From NCBI GenBank assembly GCA_934546745.1, contig CAKTDV010000003.1:114392-178391 (forward strand): a stretch of 64,000 bases of DNA, read 5' to 3'. How positions within the stretch are numbered: position 1 is the first letter of the stretch; each line of letters opens with the position of its first letter. This document shows, piece after piece, positions 30,401-38,729 of this stretch. Both the position numbers and the translations under genes were made by a program. The notes beneath the pieces were generated by a model, which made no database searches, was not told the DNA's origin, and saw only the letters and a program-made list of their open reading frames with translations. Source of the DNA: an uncultured Desulfovibrio sp. Its GTDB lineage: Bacteria; Desulfobacterota; Desulfovibrionia; Desulfovibrionales; Desulfovibrionaceae.

Positions 30401-31757
30401 GGGCGGCGGCCTCGTCCTTCCCGCCCTCAGGCTGCCGCGCAAGGGCCTCTCTGGCAAAGGTCTCCAGCAGCTTCCTGTCATAGGCCGTCAGCGGCGCGCC
30501 CTCCACCTTTTCCGGCTCCACGGCCAGACGCTGGTTGAGCTTGTAACGGCCCACCGGCGACAGATCATAATAATCGGGGCTGCGGAAAAGATTGTCAAAA
30601 AAGCTGGACGCGATTTCCGCTGTTGGCGGCGACGAGGGGCGCAGTCGACGGTAGATCTCCTCCTGCGCCTTCTCCATGTCGGGGATGCGATCCTGCGCAA
30701 GGGTGTCCCGGATGGACGACGAGGTGTCCGTGCCCCTGGTGTGCAGCACGGCCACGCGCCGGATGCCCACTTCGCGCATGCGTTCCACCAGGCCGGGCGT
30801 CAGTTCGTCGGAAGCCTCGGCCAGGACCTCGCCGGTATTGGCGTCCGTCACGTCCTCCGCCAGAAACATGCCGTCAAGCGTATCGGGGCGGACCTCTATG
30901 ACCTCCAGGCCGGACTCGCAAATCTGACGCCAGCCGCGCTTGGTGATGGGCTTGCCGGCGCGCACCAGCGCCGTGCCGTCGGGCGCCACAATGTCGGAAT
31001 AGGCGTTGTCCTTGCGGTACAGATCCCTGCGCACTTCCCAGAACAGGCGGCCGGCATCGTCGAGACGGTAATACTCGCGGGTATAGAAGTAGTCCAGAAT
31101 GTCCGTCTTGCTCATGCCCATGGCCTTGAACAGGATGGTGGCGGGCATCTTGCGGCGGCGGTCGATGCGGACGTACAGGATATCCTTGTGGTCAAAGTCA
31201 AAATCAAGCCACGAGCCGCGCATGGGGATGACGCGGCAGGAGTAGAGCACCTTGCGGCTGGTATGGGTCTTGCCGCCATCGTGTTCAAAAATGATGCCCG
31301 GCGAGCGCTGCAGCTGGTTGACGATGACGCGTTCGGTACCGTTGATGATGAAGGTACCCTTTTCGGTCATGAGGGGCAGGGTACCAAAATAGATGTCCTG
31401 GCCTTTGATTTCGCGCACGGTATAGGGCGCGGCGTTCTCGTCGGTGTCGTACACCACGAGATGCACCTTGATGCGTACCGGCGCCTCATAGGTCAGGCCC
31501 TTGGCGATGCATTCGGCCTGATCGTATTTGGGCTCGACGATTTCATAGCCGACGAACTCCAGGCTGGCCGTATCGTTGAAATCCTTGATGGGAAAAACGG
31601 TACGGAAAACGCCTTCAAGCCCGACGTCCGGCTTGCGATCGGCGGGGGCGACGCCTTCCTGCAGAAACTTTTCATAGGAATCGATCTGCAGGGTCAACAG
31701 ATGGGGGATGGGGAGCGATACTTTGATCTTGCCGAACTTTTTTATGAGCTGGCCCAT
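27474..31757 (-). CDS. rpoB: DNA-directed RNA polymerase subunit beta
   Basis: 1427 residues (E. coli 1342). It begins [20 protein letters not shown]. The rifampicin-pocket region reads [19 protein letters not shown] followed by [13 protein letters not shown], so the usual D516, H526 and S531 positions are the susceptible residues. [10 protein letters not shown] and the C-terminal [20 protein letters not shown] are intact. GAGGTACTC precedes the ATG. Unlike the common rplKAJL-rpoBC order, no ribosomal-protein gene lies upstream. A 676-bp non-coding stretch with several hairpins separates it from a divergent porin gene. Confidence 0.98.
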   Translation of the reverse strand: [1427 protein letters not shown]

Positions 31758-32315
31758 GAGTACCTCAAAAAGGTGGCGGTTGCGCTTCGGCTGGCGAACG
31801 GCGGGGAGCGCGTCCCCGCCAGTTCGCCGTTCAGATACGTGGCTGTGATGCGAAGCACCCCTCTTGCCGCATCACGGGGCCGTAACAGGGATCGCCTGCG
31901 TCGGCTGGGGCGGATTCCACGAAGCGTGCCGCGATCCGAAGCGTGTGTCTTCTTCAGTCGTACGCGCCAGGGGCGCGTATGCCTGCGCGCGGCGGGACTG
32001 CCCGCCGCGCGAAAAATATCGGCGCCGTACGGAAAGGAAAGATGCCGGAGCGGCCGCGTTCTCAACGGGAAACCGCTCCAGGAGGGAAGACACGCATAAA
32101 GACGACAAAAAAACCACCGTCCGTTTTCACGGACAAAGCGGCCTTGTCGTTCAGAAAAACTTGCTATGTCGTGCCGTCACAGAAAAGCTCGCCAGCACCC
32201 TTCCTCCCGCCGGAGTGTCACTAGATTTTTTCTAGCCCAAAAAACAACGACAGGCAAGCGGAAAGAGTCCCCTGTTTTTCAGGAAAAAAATGTCTTATGG
32301 TTCAGTTCAAAAAAC
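31758..32315 (-). other. Non-coding hairpin-rich region upstream of rpoB
   Basis: About 560 bp with no credible gene on either strand. Three exact or near-exact stems lie here. The first is 31793-31807 with 31813-31828 (15 bp with one bulged base, only about 35 nt before the rpoB ATG). The second is TACGCGCC/GGCGCGTA around AGG (31961-31979). The third is an 11-bp stem 31986-31996 with 32001-32011. CTAGATTTTTTCTAG near 32222-32236 is a short palindrome. I could not find a convincing leftward promoter by eye; one must exist for rpoB. Confidence 0.5.
31793..31828 (-). promoter_or_regulatory. Strong hairpin in the rpoB leader
   Basis: Leftward RNA would fold GGCGAACTGGCGGGGA with TCCCCGCCGTTCGCC around a 5-nt loop, one bulge. 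Five T follow about 20 nt later, just before the rpoB Shine-Dalgarno. It may serve as an RNase III-like processing site or attenuator. Confidence 0.45.
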
Positions 32316-32344
32316 TTTACAAAAAACTGGAGACATGTTATAGT
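32316..32344 (+). promoter_or_regulatory. Porin promoter
   Basis: TTTACA (32316-32321) and TATAGT (32339-32344) with a 17-nt spacer in AT-rich DNA. The transcript should start near 32351, at the first base of hairpin 1 of the leader. Confidence 0.65.
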
Positions 32345-32350
32345 TGTCCA

Positions 32351-32408
32351 TATCCGTTAGTGAGGGGACTAACCGGATACCCTGCCGCCCTGAGGGCCGG
32401 CGTTTTTT
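32351..32408 (+). promoter_or_regulatory. Two-hairpin leader ending in a terminator-like T-run, before the porin
   Basis: Hairpin 1: TATCCGTTAGT (32351-32361) with ACTAACCGGATA (32368-32379), one bulged base, loop GAGGGG. Hairpin 2: GCCGCCC with GGGCCGGC (32384-32401), one bulge, loop TGA, then G and six T (32403-32408). With the promoter immediately upstream and the porin ATG 25 nt downstream, this is either a transcription attenuator or a small RNA with read-through to the gene. No known riboswitch class was recognised. Confidence 0.55.
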
Positions 32409-32433
32409 ATAACTCCCACGGAAGGATTTTTCC

Positions 32434-33966
32434 ATGAAACGTATCCTGACGCTCACCCTGGCCGCCGCCATGGTGTTCGGCGCGGCGACAGCCGCTTCCG
32501 CCATTGACTTCAAAGCTTCCGGTCAGTGGCTGTTCGGCGTATCCGCCGGCGAAGGCAACTTCGTCAACAAGCATAACGGCAACCGCGCCGACAGCAACGA
32601 CACCTTCTTTGCCGGACAGCGTCTGCGCACCCAGATCGACGCCGTTGCCTCCGAAGCCCTTTCCGGCACCGTCTACTTTGAAATCGGCGATCAGACCTGG
32701 GGTAACGGCGGCAGCGGCGCCGCCATGGGCGCCGACGGTACCGTGGTGGAAGTAAAACGCGCCTATCTTGACTGGATCGTGCCCAACACCGATCTGCAGG
32801 TTCGCATGGGTATCCAGGGCCTGTCCCTGCCCAACGTGGCCGGGGGCAGCGCCGTGGCCGATACCGACGCGGCCGGCATCACCGTCAGCTACCAATTCAA
32901 CGACAACGTGGGTCTGACCGCGCTGTGGTCGCGCCCCGTAAACGACAACTTCACCCGCAACGAGCGCGGCCGCAACGCGAACTATCTCGACAACATCGAC
33001 GTGTTCGCCCTCTCCCTGCCCCTGAATTTCGACGGTGTGTCCGTCACCCCCTGGATCATGTACGGCATGATGGGTAAAAACGCCCTCACCACCGGCTGGA
33101 ACGGTACCGATTGGGACGCCCTCCAGACCAAGGACGGCTCCGTGGTCGACACCCTGACCAGCCGCTTCATGGGCATGAACACCATCGACGGTCTGACGCC
33201 CAGCTCCTCCAAGGCCTACGGCTCCCTGTTCTGGTTCGGCCTGCCCATCAAGGTGACCGCCTTTGATCCCCTGAACGTCGAAGTGGATCTCAATTACGGC
33301 TATGCCGAAAACATGGGCCGCTACAGCGTTCTGAAACGCGGCGCGGAGGTGGTTCGCGCCTCCGGCAAGCGCGAAGGCTGGCTGGCCAAGGCCCTTGTCG
33401 AATACAAGATGGACTGGGGTACGCCTGGCATCTTCGGCTGGTACGCCAGCGGCGACGACGGCAACGTCAAGAACGGCTCCGAACGCATGCCCTCCCTGTC
33501 GCCCTGTCCCACCTTTACCGGCATGATGGGCGCCGCCGGCAGTGACTGGAATCCCACCTGGACCCTGTACGAACGCGGCAACAACTTTGACGGCAGCTGG
33601 GGCCTCGGCCTGCGCATCGCCGACATGAGCTTTGTGGACGATCTGAAGCACACCTTCATCGCCGCCTACCGCGGCGGCACCAACAGCCCATCCATGGTCA
33701 AGTATATGGGCAGCGCCGTTGCCTGGAACCAGAGCACCCTGACCGGCAACTCCGTGGAAGGCCCCTACCTGACGACCAACGACGGCCTTCTGGAATTCAA
33801 CCTGCTCAACTCCCTGCAGATCTATGAAAACCTGCATATGTACCTTGAACTCGCCTATATTGTGAACATGGTCGACAAGGACACCTGGGAACGTTCCTTC
33901 ATGAACGACAGCTTCTCCAAGCAGGATGCCTGGAAGGCCCAGCTGACCTTCGCCTACAGCTTCTAA
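32434..33966 (+). CDS. Outer-membrane homotrimeric porin, Desulfovibrio type
   Basis: 510 residues. A clear signal peptide (MKRILTLTLAAAMVFGAATAASA) precedes mature IDFKASGQW. The rest alternates short amphipathic strands with loops and ends in the aromatic terminal residue typical of outer-membrane barrels (KAQLTFAYSF). Blocks such as VKRAYLDWIVPNTDLQVRMG and TPGIFGWYASGDDGN recur in the second porin at 40746-42284, which shares the architecture. It should form a general or anion-permeable trimeric pore. GGAAGGA precedes the ATG. A strong terminator follows, so it is a single-gene unit with a structured leader. Confidence 0.92.
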   Translation: MKRILTLTLAAAMVFGAATAASAIDFKASGQWLFGVSAGEGNFVNKHNGNRADSNDTFFAGQRLRTQIDAVASEALSGTVYFEIGDQTWGNGGSGAAMGADGTVVEVKRAYLDWIVPNTDLQVRMGIQGLSLPNVAGGSAVADTDAAGITVSYQFNDNVGLTALWSRPVNDNFTRNERGRNANYLDNIDVFALSLPLNFDGVSVTPWIMYGMMGKNALTTGWNGTDWDALQTKDGSVVDTLTSRFMGMNTIDGLTPSSSKAYGSLFWFGLPIKVTAFDPLNVEVDLNYGYAENMGRYSVLKRGAEVVRASGKREGWLAKALVEYKMDWGTPGIFGWYASGDDGNVKNGSERMPSLSPCPTFTGMMGAAGSDWNPTWTLYERGNNFDGSWGLGLRIADMSFVDDLKHTFIAAYRGGTNSPSMVKYMGSAVAWNQSTLTGNSVEGPYLTTNDGLLEFNLLNSLQIYENLHMYLELAYIVNMVDKDTWERSFMNDSFSKQDAWKAQLTFAYSF

Positions 33967-33993
33967 CGGCAAACAACCGCACAGATGACACGG

Positions 33994-34030
33994 AAAAGGA
34001 CGCCTCCCGGCTTCGGGAAGGCGTCCTTTT
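33994..34030 (+). terminator. Porin intrinsic terminator
   Basis: AGGACGCCTCCCG (from 33997) pairs with CGGGAAGGCGTCCT (one bulge) around GCTT, followed by seven T. Confidence 0.85.
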
Positions 34031-34079
34031 TTTCGCCGGGGCCAGTAAGCCGACATGCAAGCATTGCAAAACAATGGCG

Positions 34080-35024
34080 CTAGGAGCGGGAGGGGGAAGG
34101 CAGGCTTTCCGCCATTTCTCTGACAAGACGGTAGAGATGCTTGGAACCCTTGCGATCAAGCGGCTGCCATTGCAGCTCCATGCTGTCCCCCAGTTTCAGA
34201 CTGCGCTCAAACTTCAGCCGCAGGAGCGCGCCGCCGCCCTCCTGACGGTTCAGACCCATCTTCTGCGCCTGAAAGATGAACACATTCCGCCGGTTCCCAA
34301 AATGGGGGGCAAAAAGCACAAGAAAACGCTCAAAGCCACGCGAGCATTGCGTTGCCATACCTGGCGGCAACTGAAATGTGGCGCCGGTGGGCGACATGGT
34401 ATGCAGTCGCGGCGCGTCTTCCTCCGATTCCGCCTGCCGCAGCAGGGCTTTCAACGCCTGAAGGGTTCGCGGCAGCGAGGTCAGCGAAACAAGCCGCGTC
34501 GTCGATGGACAGGAACAGTCAATCAAGGCCGGCGGATCAAGAACAGGGCGGATGCCCGGACGCCGCAGCAGGCTGACGAAGAGACGGACGCCCTCCGCAC
34601 GCCGCTGCACCTCCTGGATTGCCGCCGTCCCGGAGACTTCCAGCCGGCTTTCCTCCTCCTGAATGGTGAATGTGTAGGAACAAAAATCCGAAGGCAGCTT
34701 CACGTCCGGCGGCGGATCCAGCAACTGCAGGGTCAGCGGCTTGTCGTGCAGCACCCGCGCGTGCAGCCGCAGTTCCTCCTCCCGTCCCCCGGCGTCCTGT
34801 GGATGGCAGGAGAGGTGGACCGTCCGCTTCTGCTCACGCGCCACGCGGAAAACATCGTGACGCCGGGATCGCCAGAGACTGACGCGGCTATCCCCGTCTT
34901 CCGCCTGCTCCGTCCCCGCCGTCATCAGACGCATGAGTTCCGAAATCTGATCCTTGAGTTCCGAAACATGGTTGCGCCAGAGCGTTACCCTGTCGTTTCC
35001 AAGAATAAAATGATGCGCGTTCAT
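34080..35024 (-). CDS. Hypothetical protein, possible PilZ-like
   Basis: 314 residues, soluble, no signal peptide. Not firmly recognised. The middle (about 115-175) reads like a YcgR-type layout: an N-terminal beta region, then VQRRAEGVRLFVSL and IDCSCPS. This loosely resembles the RxxxR and D/NxSxxG ligand motifs of PilZ domains, but the final Gly is Ser and the arginine spacing is off by one. A cyclic-di-GMP role is therefore only a suggestion. The C-terminal 90 residues (GNRRNVFIFQAQKMGL, LKLGDSMELQW) also look beta-rich. The start lacks a strong Shine-Dalgarno. It ends just right of the porin terminator, convergent with it. Confidence 0.6.
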   Translation of the reverse strand: MNAHHFILGNDRVTLWRNHVSELKDQISELMRLMTAGTEQAEDGDSRVSLWRSRRHDVFRVAREQKRTVHLSCHPQDAGGREEELRLHARVLHDKPLTLQLLDPPPDVKLPSDFCSYTFTIQEEESRLEVSGTAAIQEVQRRAEGVRLFVSLLRRPGIRPVLDPPALIDCSCPSTTRLVSLTSLPRTLQALKALLRQAESEEDAPRLHTMSPTGATFQLPPGMATQCSRGFERFLVLFAPHFGNRRNVFIFQAQKMGLNRQEGGGALLRLKFERSLKLGDSMELQWQPLDRKGSKHLYRLVREMAESLPSPSRS

Positions 35025-35117
35025 GTGGCAGACCCGGATGGTAAAGAAAAAGGGTTGTTTCCGCCTGATCCCGTTCTGTCCGCTCTGTTCCCGGGGAGAA
35101 TGCGCCGGACAGGAAAC

Positions 35118-36773
35118 TTACCAACCCGCCGCGATGCCGTCGCCGCGCGGATCAGCCGCTCCCCAGAGAAAGTCTGTTTCGGGATGCCGCCAGATGGCCC
35201 CTGCATGCCCCATGACATCGCTGAACGCCGCCGTGACGGCGATGTCATGGCCGCGACGGCGCAACTCTCCGGCAACAGCGCGTTCCAGACGCGACTCCAG
35301 ACGTACCGTGTTGACCGCCTCACCCCACGAACGCCCGTAAAGCCATCGCGGCGCGCAGACGGCTTCCTGCGGCGTCATGCCGAAATCAACGATGCGCGTC
35401 ACCAGCGCAGCCTGCGTCTGCGGCTGTCCCTCGCCCCCCATGGTGCCGTAAATCAGACGGGGCGTTCCTCCGTCAAGCAGCATGGGCGGATTGAGGGTGT
35501 GGAAGGGACGTTTTCCCGGCGCCAGACAATTGGGGCTGGACGGATCAAGAGAAAAAAAGCATCCCCGGTTTTGCAGCAGCACCCCCGTGTTGCCGGCAAC
35601 AATGCCGGAACCGAAATCATGGTAGACACTTTGAATCATGGAAACGGCCGTCCCCCACGCATCCACAGCGCCCAGCCAGACCGTGTCGCCGTGCGGATCC
35701 AGTGGCGGTACGGACACGGCCGCGCGGCGCATGTCAAGACGGGCCGCCTGTGCGGCGGCATGTTCAGGAGACAGAAGCTCCTCCACCGGAATTTCCGTAA
35801 AATCGGGATCGCCAAGATAGCGATCCCGGTCGGCAAAGGCCAGTTTCGTCGCCTCAATAAGCAGATGGCAATAATCGGCCGTACCTTCGCCCAGCGCGCG
35901 CACATCGAAGCGATCAAGAATGCCGAGCAGCGCCAGCGAAGCCAGTCCCTGACTGTTGGGAGGACAGTTCAGCACGGAAAGGCCGCGATACTTCACACGC
36001 AACGGCTCCTGCCAGCAGGCATGGTGCCCGGCAAAATCCTCTTCCGAGAGCAAACCGCCGTTGGCCCGCATATCGGCCGCGATACGCGCGGCAATATCTC
36101 CCTCATAAAAGGCGCGCCACCCCTCCCGCGCCAGCTGGCGCAGCGTCGCGGCCAGTTCCGGCTGGCGCAAACGCCGCCCAATGGCGCAAAAATCGCCCTC
36201 CGTCTCGCAAAAGATCTTACGGAAACCGTCAAAACGCTGCAAATTGCGCGTTTCCCCGGCATCTGTGCGCGTGTCCTCCCGCAGCCATTGCGCCAGCGAG
36301 GATGCCACAGGAACCCCGTCTTCCGCGCAGGCAACGGCGTCTTCCAGGAGATCCGCCCACGAAAGCTCCGTCCCCAGCGCGTCGCGGCTGTAGGCATAGG
36401 CCTCTCCCCAGCCGGAAACCATGCCCGGAACCGTTATGGCCGCCCGCCAGCCCCGCGTGGGGATCCCCCCGCCCGCCGCGAAGGCCTCCCCGCTCACCGC
36501 CCGCGCCGCCCGGCCGCTGGCGTTGAGCGCCCGTCCCTTTCCCCTTGCCGTATCATAGATAAGCCAGAAGGCGTCGCCTCCCAGCCCGCACATCTGCGGA
36601 TAGGCCACCGCCAGAACCGCGCCAGCGGCGATGACGGCATCCACCGCCGTCCCTCCCCGGCGCAGCACGGCCAGACCGCTCTGGCTTGCCAGATGATGCG
36701 GCGTGGTAATCATGCCGTGCCCGGCGACGGGATTCGTCCGCCGGGCAATGGTCTCATGATCGGAAAAGCCCAT
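35118..36773 (-). CDS. Gamma-glutamyltransferase-family protein
   Basis: 551 residues, N-terminal nucleophile hydrolase of the GGT family. It begins with the HGMITTPHHLASQSGLAVL block and GGTAVDAVIAAGAVLAV. The self-processing/catalytic Thr is T364 (HGDTVWLGAVDAWGTAVSM), and the oxyanion/FGSG region follows. GTMGGEGQPQTQAALV near 440-455 is typical. There is no signal peptide, unlike periplasmic E. coli Ggt, so a cytoplasmic YwrD-like enzyme acting on glutathione-like or other gamma-glutamyl or amide substrates is likely. The family cannot fix the substrate. The Shine-Dalgarno is weak. Confidence 0.85.
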   Translation of the reverse strand: MGFSDHETIARRTNPVAGHGMITTPHHLASQSGLAVLRRGGTAVDAVIAAGAVLAVAYPQMCGLGGDAFWLIYDTARGKGRALNASGRAARAVSGEAFAAGGGIPTRGWRAAITVPGMVSGWGEAYAYSRDALGTELSWADLLEDAVACAEDGVPVASSLAQWLREDTRTDAGETRNLQRFDGFRKIFCETEGDFCAIGRRLRQPELAATLRQLAREGWRAFYEGDIAARIAADMRANGGLLSEEDFAGHHACWQEPLRVKYRGLSVLNCPPNSQGLASLALLGILDRFDVRALGEGTADYCHLLIEATKLAFADRDRYLGDPDFTEIPVEELLSPEHAAAQAARLDMRRAAVSVPPLDPHGDTVWLGAVDAWGTAVSMIQSVYHDFGSGIVAGNTGVLLQNRGCFFSLDPSSPNCLAPGKRPFHTLNPPMLLDGGTPRLIYGTMGGEGQPQTQAALVTRIVDFGMTPQEAVCAPRWLYGRSWGEAVNTVRLESRLERAVAGELRRRGHDIAVTAAFSDVMGHAGAIWRHPETDFLWGAADPRGDGIAAGW

Positions 36774-36896
36774 GGCAATGCTCGCTGTTCGTTTCGTTGT
36801 GACAGAAGGCCGCCACCGCGCCGTAGCCCGCCCGTCCCCTTCCCCCCCGTAGAGGAAGAGGGAAAAGAAGGTCTCCCGCCGTCCGCCTCCGTTGTG

Positions 36897-37139
36897 TCAG
36901 AGGAAATCGGGATCAACGGCGGCGCGTCCGTTGGCAAGCATGATACGGACGTAATGCAGACTCCGTTCGTCGATGGGAACAATGGGAAAGGGCTGGCCGC
37001 AGGCGTCGCAGTTGACAAGCTGCGGCGCCACCGGATTGACCTGGGGTACATGGCGTCCACAGTGCGGACAGGGATAGAAGAAAAGAATTTCCATCCCTTC
37101 GGGATGCACGGGAGTCTGGGGCCGTTTCGATGTTGTCAT
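36897..37139 (-). CDS. Small zinc-ribbon protein
   Basis: 80 residues with two CXXC pairs 20 residues apart, YPCPHCGRH (22-30) and VNCDACGQP (42-50), which should bind one zinc. The rest is polar with a short C-terminal part. GAAGGAAA precedes the ATG. Function unknown; a nucleic-acid or protein-binding knuckle is possible. It lies between the GGT-like gene and gpmI on the same strand. Confidence 0.75.
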   Translation of the reverse strand: MTTSKRPQTPVHPEGMEILFFYPCPHCGRHVPQVNPVAPQLVNCDACGQPFPIVPIDERSLHYVRIMLANGRAAVDPDFL

Positions 37140-37199
37140 GGCAGTTTCCTTCAGCGGGGGGAACGCGCCCGCGTCATCCGTCTCCAGCGCACGCCCCTG

Positions 37200-38726
37200 T
37201 CAGGCGTCCAGCAGACTGTCGCCGCTCATGGCGGCAGGCTGGGGCAGATTCCAGAGCGCAAGCAGGGTCGGGGCCACATCGGCAAGCTTGCCGTCGCGCA
37301 GACTGTGCGGCGTCCCGTCGCCCTCAAGCAGGAGGCAGGGAACCGGATTGGTGGTATGGGCCGTGAAGGGAACCCCATCCGTACCCCGCATGGTCTCGCA
37401 GTTGCCGTGATCGGCGATGAGCAGCATGCGCCCTTTGCGGGCGCGGACGGCTTCCGCCATACGCCCCACGCATTCGTCAACCGTTTCACAGGCGGCGACG
37501 GCGGCCTCCAGAACGCCGGTATGCCCCACCATGTCCCCATTGGCGAGATTGCACACGGTGAGGTCGTGCGTTCCCGCCGCCCAGTCGGCAAGAAAGGCGT
37601 CCGTTATTTCACGGGCGCTCATGGCCGGCGCCTTGTCATAGGTCGGCACATCGCGACGCGAATTGATGAGCAGCCGGTCCTCGCCGGGGAACGGGGCTTC
37701 CACACCGCCATTGAAGAAGTAGGTGACATGCGCGTACTTTTCCGTTTCGGCAAGGCGCAGCTGGCGATAGTCCAGGTGGGAAAGATATTCGCCAAGCCCC
37801 TCCCGCACGGCCTGTCTGGGGAAGGCCGCCGGCAGGGTGAGTTCCGCATCGTAGGCCGTCATGGAGGCCATTCCCGCAAGGGCGGGACGGCGGCCGCGCT
37901 CAAAGCCGTCAAAGCTCCCGTCGCTGAAGGCATGGGCCAGCTGCCGCATACGATCGGCGCGGAAGTTGAAAAAGAACAGCGCGTCGCCATCGGCCAGCGG
38001 CGCCGCTCCCGAAAGGAGTACCGGGCGAACGAACTCATCCGTGACGCCTTCGGCATAGGAGGCCCTCAGCGCGTCAACCGCTCCGGCGCGGACGCTTCCC
38101 CTGCCGTGAACAAGCAGATTCCAGGCTTCGGCCACGCGATCCCAGCGTTTGTCGCGATCCATGGCGTAGTAACGGCCCACCAGCGTCGCTATGGCCGCGT
38201 CCGGCAGTGGGGCGAGCGCCCGCTCCAGAGCCGTCACGAAACCGATGCCGCTCTCAGGGGCGGTATCGCGGCCGTCCATGAAGCAATGCACACGCACGGG
38301 CACGTTCGCGCGCGCGGCGGCAACGCACAGCGCCTCAAGATGGCGGATATGGCTGTGAACGCCGCCGTCGGAGAGCAGCCCGGCAAGGTGCAGCGCGCCG
38401 CCGGAGGCGCGCGCCGCGTCAAGCAGCTGGACGAACACAGGGTTTTTCCCCAGTGAGCCGTCTTCCACAGCCATGTCGATACGCGTCATGTCCTGATAGA
38501 CGATGCGCCCCGCGCCGATGTTGAGATGCCCGACCTCGGAATTTCCCATATAGCCGTCGGGCAGGCCGACGGCGCGCCCCGATGCCCGCAGCCGGGCATG
38601 GGGGCAGGCGGCGAACAGGGCGTCCAGGTTGGGCGTTCTGGCCACAAAAGGCGCGTTGGCGGGACCGGGGGGGGCGATGCCCCAACCGTCGAGAATAAGC
38701 AGCAGCGCTGGCGTCAGGGCGTTCAT
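37200..38726 (-). CDS. gpmI: 2,3-bisphosphoglycerate-independent phosphoglycerate mutase
   Basis: 508 residues. GpmI interconverts 3- and 2-phosphoglycerate with two Mn ions. The first metal-binding Asp is in LILDGWG (10-16), and the catalytic Ser is in YMGNSEVGHLNIGAGR (near residue 62). HCFMDGRDTAPESG, FFNFRADRMRQL, NLANGDMVGHTG and the late IADHGNCE supply the remaining ligands. AGGAAGGA precedes the ATG. It starts 3 nt after the rsfS stop, so the two are translationally close. Confidence 0.96.
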   Translation of the reverse strand: MNALTPALLLILDGWGIAPPGPANAPFVARTPNLDALFAACPHARLRASGRAVGLPDGYMGNSEVGHLNIGAGRIVYQDMTRIDMAVEDGSLGKNPVFVQLLDAARASGGALHLAGLLSDGGVHSHIRHLEALCVAAARANVPVRVHCFMDGRDTAPESGIGFVTALERALAPLPDAAIATLVGRYYAMDRDKRWDRVAEAWNLLVHGRGSVRAGAVDALRASYAEGVTDEFVRPVLLSGAAPLADGDALFFFNFRADRMRQLAHAFSDGSFDGFERGRRPALAGMASMTAYDAELTLPAAFPRQAVREGLGEYLSHLDYRQLRLAETEKYAHVTYFFNGGVEAPFPGEDRLLINSRRDVPTYDKAPAMSAREITDAFLADWAAGTHDLTVCNLANGDMVGHTGVLEAAVAACETVDECVGRMAEAVRARKGRMLLIADHGNCETMRGTDGVPFTAHTTNPVPCLLLEGDGTPHSLRDGKLADVAPTLLALWNLPQPAAMSGDSLLDA

Positions 38727-38729
38727 GGG

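Noticed and set aside
27555..32099. Long rightward open frames opposite rpoB and its leader
   Set aside because: Antisense shadows of rpoB with biased composition; no ribosome-binding site or motif.
34074..38456. A 1460-codon rightward open frame across four leftward genes
   Set aside because: It crosses gpmI, the zinc-ribbon gene, the GGT gene and their gaps without any protein-like pattern; all four leftward genes have family motifs.
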